From Gemmatimonadota bacterium (GTDB lineage: Bacteria > Gemmatimonadota > Gemmatimonadetes > Gemmatimonadales > GWC2-71-9): a stretch of 64,000 nucleotides of DNA. Below the pieces are notes generated by a model. It was not told the origin of the DNA and made no database searches. It saw nothing but the letters and a program-made list of their open reading frames with translations. The stretch spans positions 38,501-102,500 of the forward strand of contig SHZU01000009.1 in assembly GCA_009692115.1 (NCBI GenBank), given 5' to 3'. Made by a program: the position numbers and the translations under genes. Positions 51,776 to 59,409 of the stretch are shown piece after piece (positions within the stretch are counted from its first letter, which is position 1; each line of letters opens with the position of its first letter).

Positions 51776-52781
51776 GGGACGCCTCGATCAGCCGTTCGAG
51801 GGTCGCCGTCGCGGTGCCGCGGCCGAGAATCTCCCGAGCGACGTTGACGCCGGAACGAAGATCGGGTGCCACCCCCGCGATCCAGAACAGGGCGCCCGCG
51901 TTGAGGGCGACGGCCGCGAGGTGCGCGTCGGGCGCCCGGCCAGCGAGGAGTTCCCGGAGCCATACCGCCGCGTCGGCCGGCCCCCCTTCCGCCAGCAAGG
52001 CGCTGACCGGATACCTCGGCAGCCCGGCGTCTTCCGGAGTGAGGATCAGGTCCGTCAGGTTACCGTCCTGGAGCAACGTCGCCTCAGAATGGTGGTGGAG
52101 GGCCAACTCATCGAGGCCGCCGCCGTGCACGACCAGCGCGGAACGGCATCCAAGCCGGCCCAGGGTCAACGCCGTGGAGCGGCAAAGGCCGGCGGCGTAG
52201 ATCCCCATCAGCTGAATCTCGGGCCGGGCCGGGTTGGCCAGGGGACCGAGCCGGTTGAACACGGTCCGGGTCTTGAGGGTCTGCCGGACGGCCGAGGCCA
52301 GCCGGACGCCGGCGTGGTAGGCGGGGGCGAACAGAAAGCAGATCCCGGCATCATCCAGCGCCCGGCGGGCGAGGCTCGGCGCCAGGTCCAGGGGAATGCC
52401 TAACGCCTCGATCAGGTCGGCCGAGCCACACCGGGAGGTCGTGGCCCGGTTGCCATGCTTGGCCACCGGTACGCCGCCCGCGGCGGCGACAAAGGCGGCG
52501 GCGGTCGAGATGTTGATGGTGCCGCTCCGGTCGCCGCCGGTGCCGCAGGTGTCGGCCACCGGTCCGGGCGGTTTCGGAAACGGCCGCGCGGCGTCGCGAA
52601 GGGCCATGGCGGCGCCGGCAATTTCATCGGCGCTTTCGCCCCGGGTCTTGAGCGCGACGAGCACCGCGGTGATCTCGACCTCGGAAAAGCAGCCCGAGAG
52701 CAGCATCTCAAAGGTCCGGTAGCTCTCCGCCTGGTCGAGGTGGCGATGGCTGAGGGTCTCGAGCAAATCAGCGACCGGCAT
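51765..52781 (-). CDS. trpD: Anthranilate phosphoribosyltransferase
   Basis: The 338-residue enzyme adds PRPP to anthranilate. Visible motifs are VADTCGTGGDRSGTINIST for PRPP binding, KHGNRATTSRCGSADLIEAL, LFAPAYHAGVR and FNRLGPLANPARP. It is a separate protein, not fused to TrpG. It overlaps trpG and trpCF at both ends. Confidence 0.96.
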   Translation of the reverse strand: MPVADLLETLSHRHLDQAESYRTFEMLLSGCFSEVEITAVLVALKTRGESADEIAGAAMALRDAARPFPKPPGPVADTCGTGGDRSGTINISTAAAFVAAAGGVPVAKHGNRATTSRCGSADLIEALGIPLDLAPSLARRALDDAGICFLFAPAYHAGVRLASAVRQTLKTRTVFNRLGPLANPARPEIQLMGIYAAGLCRSTALTLGRLGCRSALVVHGGGLDELALHHHSEATLLQDGNLTDLILTPEDAGLPRYPVSALLAEGGPADAAVWLRELLAGRAPDAHLAAVALNAGALFWIAGVAPDLRSGVNVAREILGRGTATATLERLIEASHGT

Positions 52782-53367
52782 GAATAGCCCAGGCGATCAC
52801 GTTGCCGATCAGCCGCCCGCCCTCCGGGGTCAGAACCGATTCGGGGTGAAACTGGACCCCGATGGCGGGGGCATGGCGATGCCGAACGGCCATGACGATC
52901 CCGTCGGCCTCGGCGGCCAACTCGAGTTCGGCCGGCAGGGCCGTCGCCACGAGCGAGTGGTACCGCCCCGCCGGCATTGGGCTCGGCAGGCCGTTGAACG
53001 GCGGCTTGCCGTCGTGCCCGATCGAGACGGCCTTGCCGTGCACCGCCTCGGGGGCCCGGGCCACGGTGCCTCCCGTGGCCTCGACGAGGGCCTGATGCCC
53101 GAGGCAAACGCCGAAGAGTGGTACCCGGCCGAGCGCCCCGCGGACCACCTCGAGGCAACATCCGGCACCCGAGGGCGTTCCCGGGCCAGGCGATATGACC
53201 AAGAGTCTCGGCCCGCCGGGTCGAGTGGCCTGGGCAAGGACCCGCCGGGCCGTCGCCTCGTGGCGGATGACCTCGATCTGGGCCCCCCGGACGGCGAATT
53301 CTTCGGCCAGGTTGTAGGTGAACGAATCACGATTGTCGAGCAGGGTGACGGACAAGACGTTAGGCAT
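52768..53367 (-). CDS. trpG: Anthranilate synthase glutamine amidotransferase subunit
   Basis: The 199-residue class I glutaminase supplies ammonia to TrpE (and possibly PabB). It has LLDNRDSFTYNLAEEF, ISPGPGTP, Cys88 in GVCLGHQAL as nucleophile, RYHSLVA, and the His/Glu pair in GVQFHPESVLTPEG. ATG 53367 overlaps trpE by 8 nt. Confidence 0.95.
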   Translation of the reverse strand: MPNVLSVTLLDNRDSFTYNLAEEFAVRGAQIEVIRHEATARRVLAQATRPGGPRLLVISPGPGTPSGAGCCLEVVRGALGRVPLFGVCLGHQALVEATGGTVARAPEAVHGKAVSIGHDGKPPFNGLPSPMPAGRYHSLVATALPAELELAAEADGIVMAVRHRHAPAIGVQFHPESVLTPEGGRLIGNVIAWAIHAGR

Positions 53368-54946
53368 TTGCCACCTCGGGCGCCGCGCGCTGGATCGCGC
53401 CGATGACGGCCGCGGCTTTCCGGCGGGTCTCGGCCGCCTCCTTGGCCGGGATCGAGTCCAGGACGATGCCGGCACCAGCGCGAACCGAGGCGACCCCATC
53501 GCGGACCACTGCGGATCGGATCACGATCGCGGTTTCGAGCGAGCCATCCGACAGCAGGTATCCGACCGCGCCCCCGTAGTAGCCCCGGCGACCGGGTTCG
53601 ACCCGCCGGAGCAACGACGCGGCTTCGAGCTTCGGCGCCCCGACCAGCGTCCCCATCGGCATCGTCGCCGCGTAGGCCTCGATCGCGTCGACGCCGTCGC
53701 GGAGGACGCCGGTTACTTCGGAGACCAAGTGCATCACGTGGCTGTATCGTTCCACGTCGAGGAGCCGGGTTACCGAACGAGTGCCCGGCATCGAAATCCG
53801 GGCCAGGTCGTTCCGGGCCAAATCGACCAGCATCAGGTGCTCGGCGAGTTCCTTGGGATCGGAGCGGAGCGCGACCTCGTAGCGGGTATCGAGGTCCGGG
53901 TCGATCGTCCCGTCCGGTCGCCGACCCCTCGGAACTGTTCCGGCAATCGGGACAATGGTGGCCCGTCGAGTTGGTCCGTCGACGCGCAGGCACGTTTCCG
54001 GCGAGGCGCCGAACAGCACGGTGGCGGGGCCGTTGAGGAAGAAGAGATACGGGCTGGGATTGGCGGCTCGGAGAATCCCATAGGCCGTCAACGGCTCGGG
54101 ACAGGGAAGCGTGAACGTCCGGGAGGCCACCACCTGATATCCGTCGCCTGCGCGGAGGTGTTCGGCGAGTTCGGTCACGACGGCCTCGAAGGCTGGGTCA
54201 TCCTGGTCGACGGCCGGGGCCTCAGGTATGCCGCCGTCCAGGCGGCGGTGGGCGAGGTTGGCGGGAAGACCGGACCCCAACTCGACGAGGGCGGCCAGGT
54301 CGGCGCTGGCATCATGGCGGCGGTACTCGTCGCCGGGACCGGACCAGGTCGTGGCGATGAGGGTCGTGGTGTCTCTCGTGTGGTCCACGACGATGAGCCG
54401 ATCGGGAACCCAGAACTCGACCCGAGGCGCCTCGGCCTCGGGTTGGGGCCCCGCCGGCAACGTCTCGAAATAGTCGATCGCGTCGTAGCCGATGGTGCCG
54501 ATCAGGAGATGGCACCACCGCGCCGGGGCGCCGGCGAGTTGGATCTGGCCGGCCAACTCCCGGACGATATCGAGGGGGGACGGTTGGCGGAACCGGTCCC
54601 GCTCCGCCGGATCGGGTCCACCGGCCGGTATCGCGAGTCGAAAGATGCCGGCTGAGTCGGTTCGGCCGTCCGGCCGCCGCTCGGCCAGCCAGGCAATGGC
54701 GGCCGGGCCGTTCGGCGAGGTCGGAGCGACCGTGACGGTCGTTCGGTCGGCGGTGAGGTGCACCGCGGAGCGGACGCCGATCAAGCTCCGGGTCGTTCCG
54801 CCGGGCGTGTGGTCGGCGGACTCAAGCAGCTGGGTGTGGGGCGTGGCCCCGTCGGCGCTGACGGCCCGATACCAGCTAAGCGGGTCACCGGCGCCCGGGA
54901 TCCGCCGGACCACCGGGGTCACGATTCCGAGGCGGGTTGGCGTCAC
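53360..54946 (-). CDS. trpE: Anthranilate synthase component I
   Basis: TrpE converts chorismate to anthranilate. The 528-residue protein retains the tryptophan feedback motif LLES (residues 40-43) and the chorismate-binding core (GYQVVASRTFTLP, SPYLFFL, GASPETCLRV, PIAGTVPRGR, HLMLVDLARNDLARI, LVGAPKLEAA, GYYGGAVGY, IRAG-type VRAGAGIVLDS). Both feedback inhibition and the attenuator upstream should therefore respond to tryptophan. Confidence 0.96.
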   Translation of the reverse strand: MTPTRLGIVTPVVRRIPGAGDPLSWYRAVSADGATPHTQLLESADHTPGGTTRSLIGVRSAVHLTADRTTVTVAPTSPNGPAAIAWLAERRPDGRTDSAGIFRLAIPAGGPDPAERDRFRQPSPLDIVRELAGQIQLAGAPARWCHLLIGTIGYDAIDYFETLPAGPQPEAEAPRVEFWVPDRLIVVDHTRDTTTLIATTWSGPGDEYRRHDASADLAALVELGSGLPANLAHRRLDGGIPEAPAVDQDDPAFEAVVTELAEHLRAGDGYQVVASRTFTLPCPEPLTAYGILRAANPSPYLFFLNGPATVLFGASPETCLRVDGPTRRATIVPIAGTVPRGRRPDGTIDPDLDTRYEVALRSDPKELAEHLMLVDLARNDLARISMPGTRSVTRLLDVERYSHVMHLVSEVTGVLRDGVDAIEAYAATMPMGTLVGAPKLEAASLLRRVEPGRRGYYGGAVGYLLSDGSLETAIVIRSAVVRDGVASVRAGAGIVLDSIPAKEAAETRRKAAAVIGAIQRAAPEVANA

Positions 54947-55956
54947 AGGGTCCTCCCCGCCGCCGCGGCGAACCGGCCGAGGTCACGCATCAACGCCGCG
55001 AATTGGGCTGGGAAAAGCGATTGGTGTCCGTCGGACAGGGCGGTTCGCGGGTCGACATGAACCTCGATGAGCAGTCCGTCCGCCCCGCAGGCGATGGCGG
55101 CCTTCGCCATGGGCGCGACATATTCGCGGACCCCAGTGCCATGGGACGGATCGACGATGACCGGCAGGTGGCTGCGCGCCTTGATGGCGGGGACGGCCGA
55201 CAGGTCGAGCGTATTGCGAGTGGCCGGGTCGAAACTCTGGATGCCGCGCTCGCACAGAATGACGTTCGGATTGCCCTCGGCCAAGATGTACTCGGCCGCG
55301 AGCAGCAGGTCGTCGATGCGAGCGGCCGGACCGCGTTTCAGAACTACCGGTTTCCGGGTCTGGCCTAACGCCTTGAGAAGCCGGAAATTCTGCATGTTCC
55401 GGGCGCCGGCTTGAAACCCGTCCGCGTACCGATCGACCAACTCCACGTCCGCGGCGTCGACCACCTCGGTCAGGGTCGGGGTTCCAGTCGCTTCGGAGGC
55501 CCGCCTCAGGATCTCGAGGCCGGCTTGGCCGAGGCCTTGAAACGCGTACGGGCTGGTCCGGGGCTTGAAGGCGCCGCCTCGGAGGATGGAGGCGCCGGCC
55601 GCGACCACCGCGGTGGCGGTGGCCTGCATCTGCTCGTCACTTTCAACCGAGCAGGGCCCGGCGATCACGACCAGCCGTTCGCCGCCGATCGGGACTCCGC
55701 CGAGCTCGACCACGGTGTCGGCGGGATGGAGTTCGCGGGCCACCAGCTTGTAGGGGGCCAGGATCGGCTTGACGCTCTCGACCATTGGGTGGGCTTCGAG
55801 TCCGAGTCGGGCGAGGACCCGTTCGTCGCCGAGGGCGCCGAGAACGACCCGCTCGGTACCGGGCATATGCAGCGGTGTGAGCCCTTGCGACCTGATCGTA
55901 TCGATCAGCTCGTCGGCGTCCGCGCGGGTGGCATGGTGCTTCAAGACAATGATCAT
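54943..55956 (-). CDS. aroF: 3-deoxy-7-phosphoheptulonate synthase (DAHP synthase, type I-beta with N-terminal regulatory domain)
   Basis: It catalyses the first step of the shikimate pathway. The 337-residue protein has an N-terminal ferredoxin-like domain of about 70 residues (MIIVLKHHATRADADELIDT), as in Thermotoga/Bacillus-type enzymes, and the catalytic barrel (VVIAGPCSVES, GGAFKPRTSPYAFQGLG, FQAGARNMQNFRLL, VLKRGPAA, ILCERGIQSF, IVDPSHGTG). It is the first structural gene after the Trp leader, with AAGGAAGG before its ATG. The tryptophan signal would thus control entry into all aromatic synthesis encoded by this copy. Confidence 0.94.
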   Translation of the reverse strand: MIIVLKHHATRADADELIDTIRSQGLTPLHMPGTERVVLGALGDERVLARLGLEAHPMVESVKPILAPYKLVARELHPADTVVELGGVPIGGERLVVIAGPCSVESDEQMQATATAVVAAGASILRGGAFKPRTSPYAFQGLGQAGLEILRRASEATGTPTLTEVVDAADVELVDRYADGFQAGARNMQNFRLLKALGQTRKPVVLKRGPAARIDDLLLAAEYILAEGNPNVILCERGIQSFDPATRNTLDLSAVPAIKARSHLPVIVDPSHGTGVREYVAPMAKAAIACGADGLLIEVHVDPRTALSDGHQSLFPAQFAALMRDLGRFAAAAGRTL

Positions 55957-55995
55957 GGCCTTCCTTGCTGGGGAGCGCGCAGCACGGAAGGGCCC

Positions 55996-56031
55996 GAAAC
56001 GAAGGAGCCCACCGCGGCTGCGGTGGGCTCC
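55996..56031 (-). terminator. Trp attenuator terminator hairpin
   Basis: On the minus strand a perfect 12-bp stem (GGAGCCCACCGC with GCGGTGGGCTCC) and a 4-nt loop are followed by TTCGTTTC. It lies 24 nt after the leader-peptide stop and 40 nt before aroF. The U-tract is imperfect but the stem is very stable. Confidence 0.85.
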
Positions 56032-56055
56032 AAGTGTCAGGATCGAGTTATCGAC

Positions 56056-56130
56056 TCAAACGTCAGTAGTCCCTACCGCTGAAATGCGCCAGGGCCACCA
56101 CCAAAGGTTCAACGCGATTGGTTGAGTCAT
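56056..56130 (-). CDS. trpL: Trp operon leader peptide
   Basis: An ATG at 56130 opens a 24-codon frame ending in TGA. It contains Trp-Trp-Trp-Pro-Trp at residues 10-14 (codons TGG TGG TGG CCC TGG), four tryptophans in five positions. Such a run is practically diagnostic of a tryptophan-sensing leader. Ribosome stalling when charged tRNA-Trp is scarce should prevent formation of the terminator hairpin just downstream. The ATG sits 7 nt after the -10 box, so the leader mRNA is probably leaderless. Confidence 0.92.
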   Translation of the reverse strand: MTQPIALNLWWWPWRISAVGTTDV

Positions 56131-56137
56131 AGGAAAA

Positions 56138-56166
56138 TAGATAAGGCACGATCCGCTTCGAGTCAA
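56138..56166 (-). promoter_or_regulatory. Promoter of the trpL-aroF-trp operon
   Basis: TTGACT (-35, 56166 to 56161), a 17-nt spacer and TATCTA (-10, 56143 to 56138) give a sigma-70-like promoter with ideal spacing. The -35 overlaps the last codons of the upstream gene. Transcription would begin at about the A of the trpL ATG. Confidence 0.75.
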
Positions 56167-57311
56167 GCCAGGGCCTGGGTCAGGACGCTGAACAGTCGGT
56201 CGACGTCGGCCGGTTCGTTATAGACGTGGGGGGTAATTCGGAGCGACCGGCCGCCCCGAACGGTCACATACACCCGGCTGGCGGCCAGTCGGTCGGCCAA
56301 TCCGGGGGCCAGCCCGGCCCGCGAGGTCAGGCCAACATAATGCGGCGCCCGGAGCCTCGGTGGGACCGCCGTCAGGCCGAGGTCGCCGCCGCGGGCGACG
56401 ATGTCCTCTGCAAAGGCCCCGGCGGTTGCCGCGATGTTGGCCACCCCCCAACTCAGAATCAACTCGACGGCGGCGATGGCGGCGGGAAGGAGCGCGAAGT
56501 TCGCCGGCTCCCCCATGTCGAACCGCCGGGCCCCCGGTTGGAACTCTTCCGGATACCCGAGTCCGCTGAAGTTCTCCGAGCCGGCCCGGCCGAACCAATG
56601 GTGCTCGAGCGGCCGGCCCCCGTGGTGGCGGGGCGCCACGTAGAGGAACCCGGTGCTGTACGGTCCGAGCAGCCATTTATAACAGGCGGCCACCATGAAG
56701 TCCGGGTCGATGTCGCCGGCGTCGAAGGGCATGGCGCCTAACGATTGGGTCAAGTCGAGCACCAGCGCGCCCTGGACCGCCTGGAGGCGCTGGCGGATGG
56801 CTTTGAGGTCGAGCGCCGCGCCGCTGATCCAGTGCACGGCCGGGAGGGCCGCCACCCGGGTCCGGTCGTCGATGGCGGCCAGGATGACGCGGGTCCAGTC
56901 GTGGTCGGGAGGTTCCGGCAGCGTGACCAGCTCGGCGCCGGTGGCCCGGGCCCGTTCCCGCCAGGTCAGGATGGTCGAGGGGAACTCGCCCTCCAGCACC
57001 AGGATCCGGTCGCCTTTGGTGAGGGGGATGTTGGCCGCGGCGGTGGCCATCCCGTAGCTGGCGGCCGGAACGATCGCGATGTCCTCGGCGGCGGCGCCCG
57101 GTCCGATCAGCCGGGCAAAGGTCTCCCGCGCCTGCTGGGTCAGGGTAAAGAAATCAGCGGGGGACACGTTCCACGGCCGCTGCTTCCGGACCAACCCCGC
57201 CTGCCCGGCCTTGGTGACCGAGTTGGCGAGCGGGGACATATAGGCGCAGTTGAGATACGCCACGTCGGCCGGGATATCGAACAAATGACGCTGAGAGAGG
57301 AGAATGGGCAT
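56163..57311 (-). CDS. Class V PLP-dependent aminotransferase
   Basis: The 382-residue protein resembles isopenicillin-N epimerase/kynureninase-like class V enzymes: YLNCAYMSPLANSV, VPAASYGMATAAANIPL, VLEGEFPSTILTWRERA, LDLTQSLGAMPFD, and the PLP Lys in ACYKWLLGPYSTGFLYV. The reaction is not predictable. ATG 57311 is chosen over GTG 57326 because TAGAAT lies 5 nt before it. Its 3' end carries the trp promoter. Confidence 0.85.
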   Translation of the reverse strand: MPILLSQRHLFDIPADVAYLNCAYMSPLANSVTKAGQAGLVRKQRPWNVSPADFFTLTQQARETFARLIGPGAAAEDIAIVPAASYGMATAAANIPLTKGDRILVLEGEFPSTILTWRERARATGAELVTLPEPPDHDWTRVILAAIDDRTRVAALPAVHWISGAALDLKAIRQRLQAVQGALVLDLTQSLGAMPFDAGDIDPDFMVAACYKWLLGPYSTGFLYVAPRHHGGRPLEHHWFGRAGSENFSGLGYPEEFQPGARRFDMGEPANFALLPAAIAAVELILSWGVANIAATAGAFAEDIVARGGDLGLTAVPPRLRAPHYVGLTSRAGLAPGLADRLAASRVYVTVRGGRSLRITPHVYNEPADVDRLFSVLTQALA

Positions 57312-57316
57312 CAAGG

Positions 57317-57322
57317 ATTCTA
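57317..57322 (-). promoter_or_regulatory. -10-like box 5 nt before the aminotransferase ATG
   Basis: TAGAAT-CCTTG-ATG on the minus strand, with CTGACC 17 nt upstream as a possible -35. This is another leaderless-type arrangement, in the 91-bp divergent spacer with the S9 peptidase gene. Confidence 0.5.
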
Positions 57323-57402
57323 ACACCGGTTGCCGGATTGGTCAGAGGTCGGCACCTTTGGATACCAATTCGAACCAATCGACCCGTGGAGCGTGAAGAC
57401 CG

Positions 57403-59409
57403 ATGCGAATACTCCGATTTGGGCTTGCCGTGGCGGCCCTGCATACGCCGATCGTCGCCGCCATGGCCCAGCGGCCGATGACGGCCGAAGACGTGCTGGC
57501 CATCCGCCAGGTCAGTGACGCCCAGATCTCACCGGACGGGAAGTGGGTGGCCTATGTCGTTACGGCCGCCGATATGGCCCAGAACGCGGCGAACAGTGAC
57601 GTGTGGCTGGTGGCCGCCGATTGTGCGGGGCCGGCCGCTTGCCCGCCGGTTCGGTTGACCTCGAGCCCGAAAGCGGACGGCCAACCCCGGTGGTCGCCGG
57701 ACGGCCGGTGGATCGGGTTCGTGTCGGCCCGGGAAGACCGGCCCCAGGTCTGGTTGATCCGCCCGCACGGTGGCGAAGCGGAGAAGCTGACCGATTCGAA
57801 GACCGGGGTCCAGTCGTTCCAATGGTCGCCCGATGGGAAGCGGATCGCGTTCCTGGCCACCCGGGCACCGACGGCTGACGAGGAGAAGAAAGAGAAAGAG
57901 AAGGACGACGCGATCGTGGTCGATCGCGATTTCCGAATGAGCTGGCTCTGGACCATCGACCTGGCCACCAAGAAGGCCGCCGAGTTGGTGAAGGGTGAAT
58001 TCCAGGTCGGGGACCCGCAGTGGTCGCCGGACGGAACCCGGATTGCCTTCACGACCACCCCGACACCCAAGGCGGACGACGGCAGCCGGTCCGACATCCA
58101 CATCGTCACGGTCGCCACCGGCGAGCGGCGGCAGTTGATCGAGAACGCCGGACCCGACAACGGGCCCCGGTGGTCGCCGGACGGCCGGTGGATCGCCTAC
58201 TTGTCCCGCGGCGACACCCTCCGGGCGTTCGGGCAGCAACGGCTGACCGTGATTGCGGCGGACGGCGGCAGGCCGCGATCGGTGAGCCCGAGCTTCCTCT
58301 ACCAGCCGGGTCCCGCGACGTGGTCTGCGGACGGCCAAACACTGTTCTTCGCCTCGCCGACCCGGACCACGACGCAGATGTATTCGGTCCCGGTGGCGGG
58401 CGGCGAGCCCAAGCAGCTAACGCAGGTCCGGGGCGTGATGAGCTCACCAACGATGTCGGCGGACCGGCGGACCCTGGCGTTCACGTTCGGCACGGTGCAG
58501 CAGCCCAACGACGTGTACGTCGCGCCGGTCTCGGCAGCGATCGAACCGCGCCGGCTGACCAACCATCATCCGGACCTGGCCCAGATTGCGTTAGGTCGGA
58601 GCGAGACGATTCGGTGGAAGAGCAAGGACGGGATGGAAATCGAGGGCGTCCTGGTCTATCCCGTCGGCCACGATCCGGCCAAGCGGTACCCGACCATGGC
58701 CTTCATTCATGGCGGGCCCTCCGGAGTCTGGACGGAGTCCTTCCCGGGGAGTTGGGGCAATTACGCCCACGTATGGGCCGGGCAGGGCTGGGTGAGTTTC
58801 TTTCCCAACGTCCGCGGGTCGAGCGGGTACGGCGAGAAGTACCTCAAGGCCAACGTCCGGGACTGGGGTGGCGGCGACTATCAAGACATTCAAACCGGGC
58901 TCGACCATTTGGTGAAGCGGGGAATCGCCGATTCGACCCGCCTGGGCCAGAGCGGCTGGAGCTACGGCGGGTACATGACGGCGTGGACCTTGACCCAGAC
59001 CAACCGGTTCAAGGGCGTCATGGTCGGGGCGGGGCTCACCAACATGTACTCGATGTACTCGACCAACGACCTCCAAACCACCTTGGAGAATTACTTCGGG
59101 GCCGAACCCTGGGACGACGAGCAGGCCTACCGCCGAGCGTCGGCGATGACGTTCATCAAGCAGGCCAAGACCCCGACCCTGATTCTCCACGGCCAGCAGG
59201 ACAACCGGGTGCCGATCGGCCAGGCGCAGGAGCTGTACATGGGCCTCACGAAGAACGAGGTGCCGGTCACCTTGGTGTTCTTCCCGCGGGAAGGCCACGG
59301 GCTCTCGGAACCCCGCCATCAATTAGACAAGATCAAGCGAGAGTACTCATTCTTTGCCAAGACCGTCCTCGGGGTCGAGGTGAAGGACAAACCGGAGCTG
59401 GTGCCATGA
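57403..59409 (+). CDS. Secreted S9-family (prolyl oligopeptidase-like) peptidase, copy 1
   Basis: The 668-residue protein has a signal peptide, an N-terminal beta-propeller with repeated WSPDG motifs (about 40-390), and a C-terminal alpha/beta hydrolase. The triad is Ser520 (GWSYGGYM), Asp600 (HGQQDNRVP) and His632 (REGHGLSEP). It resembles acylaminoacyl-peptidase/DPP-type enzymes that trim peptides in the periplasm. It is followed by a close paralogue with an ATGA overlap. Confidence 0.93.
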   Translation: MRILRFGLAVAALHTPIVAAMAQRPMTAEDVLAIRQVSDAQISPDGKWVAYVVTAADMAQNAANSDVWLVAADCAGPAACPPVRLTSSPKADGQPRWSPDGRWIGFVSAREDRPQVWLIRPHGGEAEKLTDSKTGVQSFQWSPDGKRIAFLATRAPTADEEKKEKEKDDAIVVDRDFRMSWLWTIDLATKKAAELVKGEFQVGDPQWSPDGTRIAFTTTPTPKADDGSRSDIHIVTVATGERRQLIENAGPDNGPRWSPDGRWIAYLSRGDTLRAFGQQRLTVIAADGGRPRSVSPSFLYQPGPATWSADGQTLFFASPTRTTTQMYSVPVAGGEPKQLTQVRGVMSSPTMSADRRTLAFTFGTVQQPNDVYVAPVSAAIEPRRLTNHHPDLAQIALGRSETIRWKSKDGMEIEGVLVYPVGHDPAKRYPTMAFIHGGPSGVWTESFPGSWGNYAHVWAGQGWVSFFPNVRGSSGYGEKYLKANVRDWGGGDYQDIQTGLDHLVKRGIADSTRLGQSGWSYGGYMTAWTLTQTNRFKGVMVGAGLTNMYSMYSTNDLQTTLENYFGAEPWDDEQAYRRASAMTFIKQAKTPTLILHGQQDNRVPIGQAQELYMGLTKNEVPVTLVFFPREGHGLSEPRHQLDKIKREYSFFAKTVLGVEVKDKPELVP

